The position numbers and the translations under genes are program-made. Positions 1 to 5,996 of a DNA stretch of 8,974 bases are shown piece by piece. Origin of the DNA: an uncultured bacterium (GTDB lineage: Bacteria; Planctomycetota; DG-23; SLPQ01); contig CALMGO010000080.1 in assembly GCA_937863625.1 (NCBI GenBank), positions 1-8,974 on the forward strand. The letters run 5' to 3'. Each line of letters starts with the position of its first letter. Within the stretch, counting starts at the first letter, position 1. The notes below the pieces were generated by a model. That model saw only the letters and a list, made by a program, of their open reading frames with translations. It had not been told where the DNA came from and did not search any database.

Positions 1-1
1 A

Positions 2-154
2 GTCATCGAGAAAGAACTCCTGAAAGGCACGCAGAAAGCACCCGACCAGGCGCAACCGCAGGGCCAGGAGCCAACGCCTGCGGATACGATAGGAACGATT
101 CTTGATATCCTGCAGAAGAAACAGCAGGAGAACAGCAGCAGCGGCACGAAGTGA
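2..154 (+). CDS. C-terminal fragment of an unidentified protein (5' end outside window)
   Basis: An open frame enters from the left edge and ends at a TGA at 152-154, giving the last 50 residues of a protein. The visible part is hydrophilic: a short Lys/Glu-rich helix, a Pro/Gln-rich linker (QAQPQGQEPTPAD), a short amphipathic helix (TIGTILDILQKKQQ) and a Ser-rich tail. Such tails, with a linker and a final amphipathic helix, occur at the ends of AsmA-like or other envelope proteins, but nothing here is diagnostic and I do not assign a family. It ends 43 bases before the next gene on the same strand, so the two may be co-transcribed. The coding call rests on the open frame, the plausible composition and the good fit to the next gene start. 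Confidence 0.5.
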   Translation, partial: VIEKELLKGTQKAPDQAQPQGQEPTPADTIGTILDILQKKQQENSSSGTK

Positions 155-188
155 CAAGTAACGAGTAAGGACTTTGTGGCAGGCTCGC

Positions 189-192
189 GAGG
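189..192 (+). promoter_or_regulatory. Ribosome binding site GAGG deciding the start at 198
   Basis: GAGG lies five bases before the ATG at 198. The in-frame TTG at 174 has only AAGG three bases away, which is too close. Starting at 198 also places the zinc-ribbon cysteines at residues 3, 6, 18 and 21, right at the N-terminus. Confidence 0.5.
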
Positions 193-197
193 CGCTT

Positions 198-1931
198 ATG
201 CTGTGTGTGAAATGCGGCTACTACCGTGATGACCCTGAAGAGTCGGTCTGCATCAATTGCGGGAGATCGATTAAGAACAAGTTCACGCAGGCGGCAATAG
301 TGTTGTTTTGTGCGGCGGCACTTGGGCTTTTTTCGCACTACATACTCACAGGGGCGCCATTCGGCGGCAGCCGCACATCGTGGGTCAGGATGGCGTTGAC
401 CGCTCCCAACAGTATTTATGAATCCCCTCCCTATGAAGTCACCGCTATTTTGACCATTGCGGGTCTGACTGTCATAACGGTTCTTGCGGGCTTTCATTAT
501 GGCGCGGCGATGGGACTTTTCACGGGTTTTGCGGCGGGGGCTTTTTCGGGGGTTCATCTGGGAGCGCTGGTTTTTCCGGCATTCGGGATGCTGGCCTCCG
601 TGCGGCGGTCAAGGCTGCTACCGGCGGCGGCGTGGCCGGTCGTGTCATCGGTACTCGCGGTGGTGTACTACGTGCGCCTCGTGGCGAGATTCGGGCCAGA
701 GGACGCGCTGTACAGGGCCGGGATATACAGACTGGTGCTGACAGCAGGCGGCGCGGCGACGGCGGCTGTGGCCGCGTGCGCGGTCTATGCAGTTATCCGG
801 AAATACAGAAGCGCACACGTGGCGCTTCTGGCGCTGGTTCTTGCGGCGGCTCCGGCGGGGATATTCTTCTGGCAAATCGGGCCGGCGGCTTTTCAGGCGC
901 GGCGGCTGTCGGCGCTGTTTGATGAGTCGCGGCTTTTCAACGCGACACTCCCGGAAGGATTTGTCACCGGACTTGCAGGCACTGACAACTGGTTTTTGCG
1001 GCCGGGAAGGCAACTTGGAAACGTGTTTGACACTGCGAAATACGTGGACGCCATGCGACTGCGCGCGGTGGCGTCATGCGACACGTACATCGCGAAGTAC
1101 CGTAACGCGGGCGACGTCGCGGACGTGCTTTTCCTTAAGGCATCAATGTACAACGCGCTCGTGGATTTTGCGACGCTGACGAAACTGGGCAGGCTGGAGA
1201 CATATTTCGACCGGATAAACCCGGAGAGCCTGCCCGTCTATGCGGAAATCGCGGTGAGATTTCCAGGCACACCGCAAGGAGCCCTCGGGAGATACTATCT
1301 GGCGGAGGGAACATTTCAGGCGGGCAGGACGTTGGAGAGCCTGAAGCTTTTTGCGCTGGCGATTGCGGATATCGCCCCTCTTGTACCTGTGGACTACTAC
1401 CCGGCGGATCCGAAACGTCCCGCGAGCGTGAGTGACCTGTACGAGACAGAAGCGATGCGTCGCGAGGCAATCCTCGCGAAACTGTATGGGGCACTTGTCA
1501 ACGCACGACGCCGAGAAGCGTTGATAGCCGACAACAGCGATTTCGGCGGGCTGCCGCTCGCGAGATTTGCCGGTCTTGACGAGCGAAGCGAAGGGTACGA
1601 AAAAGACCTGCTGGATTTGATCAAGAGCTATCCGGATTCGAAGATGGCCGACAACATTATGCTGATTCTGGCCAAGCGCATCGGCGGCCCTGCGGAACGC
1701 GCGGCGGAGTTGCAGGCCCTCATGAGCAAGTACCGCGGCAGCGACGTGATGGACGAGATGCTTTTTGAGTACGCGCAGGCAGAGTATCACGCGAATCTGG
1801 CGGGAGACGGCGCGCAAAAGGCGATACCGGTGCTCGCCGCACTCATTGAGGGGTATCCAGAAAGCACATACGCGGGCGAGGCAAAAAGGCTCCTGGACAG
1901 GCTGTCCCTGCAAGCGGGTGGAGGCACTTAG
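198..1931 (+). CDS. Zinc-ribbon polytopic membrane protein with C-terminal TPR-like domain
   Basis: Predicted 577-residue integral membrane protein of unknown function. Residues 3-21 form a zinc ribbon (CVKC, 11 residues, CINC). Hydrophobic segments follow at about 29-50, 80-99, 102-117, 119-134, 141-163, 176-200 and 207-229. Basic loops (RRSR near 136-139, RKYR at 201-204) fit an N-terminus in the cytoplasm, seven helices and a C-terminal domain outside the membrane. If 102-134 is a single helix, the C-terminal domain would be cytoplasmic instead. From about 235 to the end the protein is helical, with repeat-like stretches (YAEIAVRFPGTPQGALGRYY, LLDLIKSYPDSKMADNIMLI, LAALIEGYPESTYAGEAKRL) that resemble the tetratricopeptide repeats of BamD/YbgF-type proteins, so a protein-binding scaffold role is likely. 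An in-frame TTG at 174 would add eight residues. I recognise no named family for the whole protein. Confidence 0.8.
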   Translation: MLCVKCGYYRDDPEESVCINCGRSIKNKFTQAAIVLFCAAALGLFSHYILTGAPFGGSRTSWVRMALTAPNSIYESPPYEVTAILTIAGLTVITVLAGFHYGAAMGLFTGFAAGAFSGVHLGALVFPAFGMLASVRRSRLLPAAAWPVVSSVLAVVYYVRLVARFGPEDALYRAGIYRLVLTAGGAATAAVAACAVYAVIRKYRSAHVALLALVLAAAPAGIFFWQIGPAAFQARRLSALFDESRLFNATLPEGFVTGLAGTDNWFLRPGRQLGNVFDTAKYVDAMRLRAVASCDTYIAKYRNAGDVADVLFLKASMYNALVDFATLTKLGRLETYFDRINPESLPVYAEIAVRFPGTPQGALGRYYLAEGTFQAGRTLESLKLFALAIADIAPLVPVDYYPADPKRPASVSDLYETEAMRREAILAKLYGALVNARRREALIADNSDFGGLPLARFAGLDERSEGYEKDLLDLIKSYPDSKMADNIMLILAKRIGGPAERAAELQALMSKYRGSDVMDEMLFEYAQAEYHANLAGDGAQKAIPVLAALIEGYPESTYAGEAKRLLDRLSLQAGGGT

Positions 1932-1944
1932 AGAGAGCGCCGAC

Positions 1945-1961
1945 CGGCAAGGGCCGTTTTT
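1945..1961 (+). terminator. Weak terminator-like hairpin after the zinc-ribbon gene
   Basis: CGGC (1945-1948) pairs with GCCG (1953-1956) around an AAGG loop, followed directly by five T (1957-1961), 14 bases after the TAG stop. The stem is only 4 bp, so termination would be inefficient; the position and T-run are the main support. Confidence 0.3.
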
Positions 1962-1962
1962 G

Positions 1963-1990
1963 TTGATTTGGCATGGGCAGACGCTAACAT
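1963..1990 (+). promoter_or_regulatory. Possible sigma-70-type promoter for the larC operon
   Basis: TTGATT (1963-1968) and TAACAT (1985-1990) each match 4 of 6 consensus bases and are 16 bases apart. They lie in a stretch (about 1957-2040) clearly richer in A/T than the surrounding genes, directly upstream of the six-gene operon. An imperfect palindrome, TGCAA (2002-2006) / TTGCA (2012-2016), sits where transcription would start and could be an operator. The whole gap 1932-2068 contains no convincing gene. Consensus matches are modest, so this is a candidate only. Confidence 0.25.
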
Positions 1991-2053
1991 ATCTTATGTT
2001 GTGCAATCGATTTGCAGCAGATGCACAGTTCGTTTTTTCGTACTCTGAGGCGA

Positions 2054-2060
2054 GAGGGGG
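2054..2060 (+). promoter_or_regulatory. Ribosome binding site GAGGGGG deciding the start at 2069
   Basis: A purine-rich GAGGGGG run ends eight bases before the ATG at 2069. It supports that ATG over the upstream in-frame TTG at 2012, whose extra 19 residues would precede the first beta strand of the Rossmann fold and look unlike protein. Confidence 0.5.
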
Positions 2061-2068
2061 CGGACTTG

Positions 2069-3034
2069 ATGAGGGTGGCAATATGCGGCGCCGGCGACAT
2101 GGGAGAACGCCATTTTGCCGCGTTTTCGGCGATAGACGGCGTCAAGGTCGCGGCGGTATCAGACGTTGACGAGGGCAAGGCACGCCGGGTGGCGTCGGGA
2201 GGCGCGAAGGTCTATCCGTCCAGCGAAGAGATGATCGAGAAATCAGGAGTGGACTGCGTAAGCATAGCCACGCCGACGGCCTTTCACGCGCGACTCGCCA
2301 TACAGGCGCTGGGGAAAGGGATGCACGTATTCTGCGAAAAGCCGATGGCGCGCACAGTCGAAGAAGGCGAGGCCATGGCGAAGGCTGCCGGGAAATCCGG
2401 CAAGGTTCTGGCGATAGGCTACTCGACGCGGTTCAACGGGGCATATATGACCGCGCGCGACATGATAAGGGCGGGCAAACTTGGAAAGCCCGGCACGATC
2501 CGAACAAGCCGCTGCGCAACACAGGAAGCCGACTGGCACGGCGATATCGCGGGCAACGGCGGGGCGGTATTTGAACTGATGACACATGACCTCGACTGGC
2601 TGGCATGGACGCTGGGGCCGGTCGAGCGAGTCTTTGCAAGGGGACTTGCCAAGGGGAAGGCACGAGTAGACAGGGACTATGCGCTGGCGGTGATTCGCTT
2701 TGGCAGCGGGACGATCGCACATCTGGAGGCGTCTTTCGCTGAGATGGACGGATTTCACTGCGCGTTTGAGGCGGCCGGAGACGCGGGACTTCTATCGTAC
2801 GACAGCAGGCGGGCAACGACGCTCGAGGCCAGGCTCGTGACGCCGGACGGGTTAAGGCGCCTGAGCGAGGCCCCACAGGGGCAGAAGCCGCTTGAGAAAG
2901 AGATAACAGCATTTGTGGCGGCGGTGCAAGACGGCCGAGGATACGCAATCCCGGCAGATGAGGCGCTTGTGGCGCTTAGACTTGCGGCGGCTGTAGAGAA
3001 GAGCATTGAGACGGGGCAGCCGGTTATGCCTTAG
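2069..3034 (+). CDS. Gfo/Idh/MocA-family NAD(P)-dependent oxidoreductase
   Basis: A 321-residue two-domain dehydrogenase, the usual length for the family. The N-terminal Rossmann fold begins at residue 2 with the dinucleotide loop GAGDMG (7-12). The family signature EKP is at 90-92 (VFCEKPMA), where the Lys normally contacts cofactor and substrate. The C-terminal alpha/beta domain carries GGAVFELMTHDLDWLAW (164-180), with His173 and Asp176 in the positions of the family's active-site His and Asp. Glu169 stands where Asp is more common. These enzymes are cytoplasmic and oxidise or reduce sugars, inositols, sugar acids or related alcohols with NAD(P). The exact substrate cannot be read from sequence. 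It is the first gene of the operon; its TAG stop is 50 bases before the larC start. Family call secure, substrate unknown. Confidence 0.9.
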   Translation: MRVAICGAGDMGERHFAAFSAIDGVKVAAVSDVDEGKARRVASGGAKVYPSSEEMIEKSGVDCVSIATPTAFHARLAIQALGKGMHVFCEKPMARTVEEGEAMAKAAGKSGKVLAIGYSTRFNGAYMTARDMIRAGKLGKPGTIRTSRCATQEADWHGDIAGNGGAVFELMTHDLDWLAWTLGPVERVFARGLAKGKARVDRDYALAVIRFGSGTIAHLEASFAEMDGFHCAFEAAGDAGLLSYDSRRATTLEARLVTPDGLRRLSEAPQGQKPLEKEITAFVAAVQDGRGYAIPADEALVALRLAAAVEKSIETGQPVMP

Positions 3035-3084
3035 TGCGCACGACCGGTGGATTTGTGACGCAGCAGCATGGAAAGAGAGCAGGG

Positions 3085-4263
3085 ATGATAGCGTACTTTG
3101 ACTGCCTGAGCGGGATCAGCGGCGACATGTTTCTGGGGGCACTGGTGGACGCCGGTCTTGCGGTGGAAGACCTCTCGGCTGCGATCGGCAAGCTGGGAAT
3201 CGAGGGGCTCGGCGTGACTGCGGAGAAGGTTACGCGGCTGGGCATGGCGGCAACCAAGGTGAACGTTGTTGCGCCGCATGAGCACGTTCACAGACATCTT
3301 AAGGATATCGAGAAGATTATTGACTCGAGCACCCTGTCGGACGGCGTGAAATCCCTCGCAAAACGGATATTCGCGCGGGTGGCGGAGGCGGAAGCCAAGG
3401 TCCACGGCCACCCGGTCGAGAAGGTGCACTTTCACGAAGTAGGGGCGCTGGACTCAATCGCCGACATCGTGGGGGCGGCGGCGGGGCTTGAGCTTCTGGG
3501 AATAGAGAAATGCTATTTTTCGCCGATCGCGGTCGGTTCGGGCACGGTGAAGATGGCCCACGGAGTTCTGCCGGTACCCGCCCCTGCGACGGCAGAGCTC
3601 TTGAGCGGGATTCCCGTGGCCCAGAGCGAAGAAAAGGGCGAATTGGCGACCCCGACGGGCGTGGCGATTGCGGGCGAGATCTCGTGTGGATTCGGCGGCA
3701 TGCCGGCGATGACCGTGAGGGGCGGCGGCAGCGGGGCGGGATCGAGGCAGGGAGAGAAGACACCTAACATTCTTCGCGTAATAGTCGGCGAGACTTCAAG
3801 TGATAAGACGGCGAAGAAAGTGACGGTCATCGAGGCGGCAATCGACGACATGACGGGGGAAGCCCTTGGCTACGCGCGGGAGGCCATCTTTGCGGCAGGG
3901 GCGCTGGACGTATACATTACGGCGATTTCGATGAAGAAGGGCCGCCCGGCACATCTTGTGACGATATTGACCGCCGAGAAGGACAGGGAACAAGTCATGG
4001 AGGCTCTTTTCGCCGAGACAACAACGTTCGGAGCGCGCTACAGCGAATGGAGACGCGAGACGCTCGACAGACGAGTAGTCGAAGTGGAGAGCGAATGGGG
4101 CTCTTTCAGGGTGAAGATAGGCAGTCGCGCCGGAAGGGACGTATCGGTTGCGCCGGAGTATGAAGACGTCAGGAAGATTGCCGCCGAGCGAGGCCTGCCT
4201 TTCAGGCATGTATACTCGGTTCTGGCCGAGAGGGCTCGCGAGGAGATTGAGCCGCAGGCGTGA
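3085..4263 (+). CDS. larC: LarC, nickel insertion protein for the nickel-pincer nucleotide cofactor
   Basis: LarC (DUF111 family) is a CTP-dependent cyclometallase. It inserts nickel into pyridinium-3,5-bisthiocarboxylic acid mononucleotide, the final step in making the cofactor of lactate racemase LarA and its relatives; LarB and LarE act earlier. The 392-residue product is full length. Hallmarks seen are FDCLSGISGDM at 5-15, a His-rich stretch HEHVHRHL at 65-72, VHFHEVGALDSIADIVG at 114-130, ELATPTGVA at 187-195, IDDMTGEALGY at 253-263, MKKGRP at 283-288 and PEYEDVRKIA at 358-367. The ATG at 3085 gives the canonical MIAYFDC start. A GTG at 3034 overlaps the preceding stop but would add 17 residues not typical of the family. 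Both LarC1 and LarC2 halves are in one frame, unlike the frameshift-expressed Lactiplantibacillus plantarum gene. No larA, larB or larE lies in the window. Confidence 0.95.
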   Translation: MIAYFDCLSGISGDMFLGALVDAGLAVEDLSAAIGKLGIEGLGVTAEKVTRLGMAATKVNVVAPHEHVHRHLKDIEKIIDSSTLSDGVKSLAKRIFARVAEAEAKVHGHPVEKVHFHEVGALDSIADIVGAAAGLELLGIEKCYFSPIAVGSGTVKMAHGVLPVPAPATAELLSGIPVAQSEEKGELATPTGVAIAGEISCGFGGMPAMTVRGGGSGAGSRQGEKTPNILRVIVGETSSDKTAKKVTVIEAAIDDMTGEALGYAREAIFAAGALDVYITAISMKKGRPAHLVTILTAEKDREQVMEALFAETTTFGARYSEWRRETLDRRVVEVESEWGSFRVKIGSRAGRDVSVAPEYEDVRKIAAERGLPFRHVYSVLAERAREEIEPQA

Positions 4264-4267
4264 GGAT

Positions 4268-4272
4268 AGGGG
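4268..4272 (+). promoter_or_regulatory. Ribosome binding site AGGGG deciding the start at 4278
   Basis: AGGGG lies five bases before the ATG at 4278. The alternative GTG at 4260 overlaps the larC stop (GTGA) and would add six residues. The ATG has the better-placed site and puts the membrane helix directly at the N-terminus. Confidence 0.5.
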
Positions 4273-4277
4273 CGGAT

Positions 4278-4727
4278 ATGCCGGAATACATGGGTGGTTA
4301 CGTTGCGGTCTTTGCCGTTCTTGCCTTGTTGATGTGGGTACTCTGGCTTGGCAGGAGGCGCGCCGCGACGCGGATGACAGAAGGCGCAATCAGCCAGCCG
4401 GCTATGGATCAGCGGGACAGGCTGCAACGCGCGATGGAGCGCCTGCAGGTGAACATAATGGAATTCGGGAGAGATATCGAGGGGCGGCTGGACACAAAGA
4501 TCGCCGCGTTGTCGACGCTCATAAGCGACGCCGACGAGCGCATCAGAGAACTGCGGAAACTTACCAGGCACGCCAACGGACACGCCAACGGCGTTCCGCC
4601 GCTCCACACGGAGGTTTATCATCTTGCGGATGAAGGCATTGACAAGATTGAGATTGCAAGACGGACATCTATTACGCCCGGTGAGGTTGAATTGATACTG
4701 GGCCTGAGGAGCCCGCGCAATGCCTGA
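4278..4727 (+). CDS. Membrane-anchored coiled-coil protein with DUF6115/DUF2802-like C-terminal helix-turn-helix
   Basis: A 149-residue protein in three parts. Residues 6-25 are a single hydrophobic helix ending in RRR, which predicts a cytoplasmic C-terminus. Residues 43-96 are a charged, heptad-like stretch (MDQRDRLQRAMERLQVNIME and on to ADERIRELRKL) expected to form a coiled coil. After a short HANGHANG linker, residues 112-143 read EVYHLADEGIDKIEIARRTS then ITPGEVELILGL, which resembles the C-terminal helix-turn-helix of DUF6115/DUF2802 proteins (a pattern of gly, EIA, then GEVELIL). Members of these families are uncharacterised small membrane-tethered proteins, and I know of no proven DNA binding. 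It sits between larC (14-base gap) and the DUF1638 gene (8-base overlap). Family match is from memory of the motif and moderate. Confidence 0.75.
   Translation: MPEYMGGYVAVFAVLALLMWVLWLGRRRAATRMTEGAISQPAMDQRDRLQRAMERLQVNIMEFGRDIEGRLDTKIAALSTLISDADERIRELRKLTRHANGHANGVPPLHTEVYHLADEGIDKIEIARRTSITPGEVELILGLRSPRNA
4569..4592 (+). repeat. Two 12-bp direct repeats encoding HANGHANG
   Basis: CACGCCAACGGA (4569-4580) is followed at once by CACGCCAACGGC (4581-4592), 11 of 12 bases identical. It encodes His-Ala-Asn-Gly twice, in the linker between the coiled coil and the C-terminal helix-turn-helix. Probably a small tandem duplication tolerated in a flexible linker. Confidence 0.8.
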
Positions 4728-5484
4728 GTCAAACAGCAAGCGCATACTGATTATCGCGTGCGAAGTATTTCACCGGGAGATTTCGGCGCTGGCGGCGCGG
4801 AGCCCGAAGGTGGTGGATTTTGTGTTTCTGCCAAAGGGCCTGCATGACCTTGAAACGGCCAAGATGCGGGCGCGGATTCAGGAAGAGATTGACAAGGCGG
4901 ACAGCGAGAAGTACGAGTTCGTGGTGCTGGCGTATGGACTCTGCAACAACGGCACGCTGGGCCTCGCGGCGCGTGAGGCGCCGCTGGTGATTCCGCGGGC
5001 ACACGACTGCATTACGCTTTTTTTCGGATCACGAAGCAAATACCGGGAGTATTTCGACTCCAATCCCGGGACGTATTACTACACCACGGGATGGACCGAA
5101 CGGGGCAAGACAGACCTGGCCGACAACATCATGTCGCAGCTGGGGCTGAGTTCGACGTACAACGAATATGTTGAGAAATACGGCAAGGACAACGCGGACT
5201 ACATAATGAAAGTCCTCGGCGGATGGCGCGAGAACTATAAGAAACTGACATATATCAAGATGCCTGTTGACGGTCTGCCGGATTATACAGAACTGTCAAA
5301 GGCCGAGGCCGAAACACACAAATGGCAGTTCGAGGTGGTGGACGGCGACACGGCCATTCTCAATGCTCTGGCGACGGGCGACTGGGAATCAGATGAATTT
5401 GTCGTCGTGCGCGCGGGGGAAACGCTATCGGGGGCAACGGGGGATGAGATATTCTCCGCGGGGTTGAAAGACGCGAAGAGATGA
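4720..5484 (+). CDS. DUF1638 family protein
   Basis: A 254-residue soluble protein matching the DUF1638 family (PF07796), whose biochemical role is unknown to me. Family-like stretches are ILIIACEVFHREI (9-21), a long acidic and basic helix near 43-66, FVVLAYGLCNNG (67-78), LVIPRAHDCITLFFGSR (89-105) and the Tyr-rich YYYTTGWTERG (119-129). The only three cysteines (14, 75, 97) and His95 all fall in these conserved stretches, which suggests metal, iron-sulfur or corrinoid contact. From general knowledge, DUF1638 genes are often near corrinoid methyltransferase or activase genes, and here a BcrA/BadF-type activase lies two genes downstream. GAGGAG (4706-4711), eight bases before the ATG at 4720, supports the start. 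The gene overlaps its upstream neighbour by 8 bases and the downstream one by 4. Confidence 0.88.
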   Translation: MPESNSKRILIIACEVFHREISALAARSPKVVDFVFLPKGLHDLETAKMRARIQEEIDKADSEKYEFVVLAYGLCNNGTLGLAAREAPLVIPRAHDCITLFFGSRSKYREYFDSNPGTYYYTTGWTERGKTDLADNIMSQLGLSSTYNEYVEKYGKDNADYIMKVLGGWRENYKKLTYIKMPVDGLPDYTELSKAEAETHKWQFEVVDGDTAILNALATGDWESDEFVVVRAGETLSGATGDEIFSAGLKDAKR

Positions 5485-5996
5485 GCAAGGGAGCCGACAC
5501 CCAAGGGACAAGGTGCGGCGACAGAAACACCGCAGTGGCGTCGATTGAGAGTGCTCGCCGGGTTTTTGTAATATTCCTTGTCGTGGCGGCGCTTGCAGTT
5601 GTCGCGGGCCTGACGCTGCCGACGAGACCCCTGGGTATCCTCAATGTTGAAGCCGGGGAGAGGGTGGCGAATCTCCTGGAGATGTTTCTCGTGACGCTAT
5701 TTTTCGGGGCAACGCTCATGTGCATCGGGGTGGCTTGGGCGGCGCGTATACTGGCCGCGCGCAGATACACACGCAGCAATCCCTACCCTTCAGCGCGCAC
5801 GGTAGCCGTCGCGCAGTACGCCTGTTTTGCCATCTATGCTCTTTATGTCGCGGCGGCAGTATACTACCGACTGCGGCTGGGGGGAGGGGCGTTTGAGTTT
5901 ACGGCGGCGGTGGCGGCGGCGGCCGGCGGGGCATACTATTTTCTCCGGCTGCCGACGTTTCTGCACAGGCGGCTCTTTGGGGGCGGCGAGGAATGA
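5481..5996 (+). CDS. Four-helix integral membrane protein of unknown function
   Basis: A 171-residue protein, unrecognised. A hydrophilic N-terminus of about 25 residues, with a Cys at 12, precedes four hydrophobic segments at roughly 27-46, 65-91, 107-130 and 138-156. Basic clusters after the second and fourth segments (ARRYTR near 93-98, HRRL at 162-165) and before the first (RR at 26-27) fit both termini in the cytoplasm. No catalytic motif or metal-site pattern is visible in the membrane segments. The start ATG at 5481 overlaps the DUF1638 stop in an ATGA junction, and the stop overlaps the activase start in another ATGA. The ribosome site is poor (GAAGAG directly adjacent), so its translation probably depends on coupling to the DUF1638 gene. 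Tight packing suggests it serves the same pathway, perhaps as a membrane anchor or transporter component; that is inference. Confidence 0.8.
   Translation: MSKGADTQGTRCGDRNTAVASIESARRVFVIFLVVAALAVVAGLTLPTRPLGILNVEAGERVANLLEMFLVTLFFGATLMCIGVAWAARILAARRYTRSNPYPSARTVAVAQYACFAIYALYVAAAVYYRLRLGGGAFEFTAAVAAAAGGAYYFLRLPTFLHRRLFGGGEE

Noticed and set aside
3..557. Minus-strand open frame at the left edge (184 codons)
   Set aside because: It runs through the end of one plus-strand gene and into the next, and the product is low-complexity and basic with no recognisable motif.
2012..2068. N-terminal extension of the oxidoreductase from a TTG at 2012
   Set aside because: The extra 19 residues precede the first strand of the Rossmann fold and look unlike the family; the ATG at 2069 has a good ribosome site.
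1143..2081. Long minus-strand open frame (312 codons) opposite the zinc-ribbon gene
   Set aside because: It mirrors the plus-strand gene, whose product shows a clear zinc ribbon, membrane helices and TPR-like repeats. The minus product is Arg/Gln/His-rich with no motif, as expected for an antisense frame in GC-rich DNA.
3034..3084. N-terminal extension of LarC from a GTG at 3034 that overlaps the previous stop
   Set aside because: LarC proteins typically begin just before the AYFDC motif, which the ATG at 3085 gives exactly; the extension has no family similarity.
3085..4263. Programmed frameshift site in larC
   Set aside because: Both LarC1 and LarC2 motifs are in a single uninterrupted frame, so no frameshift is needed.
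4038..4745. Minus-strand open frame (235 codons) across the larC end and the coiled-coil gene
   Set aside because: It is a shadow of two well-supported plus-strand genes and has no coherent domain.
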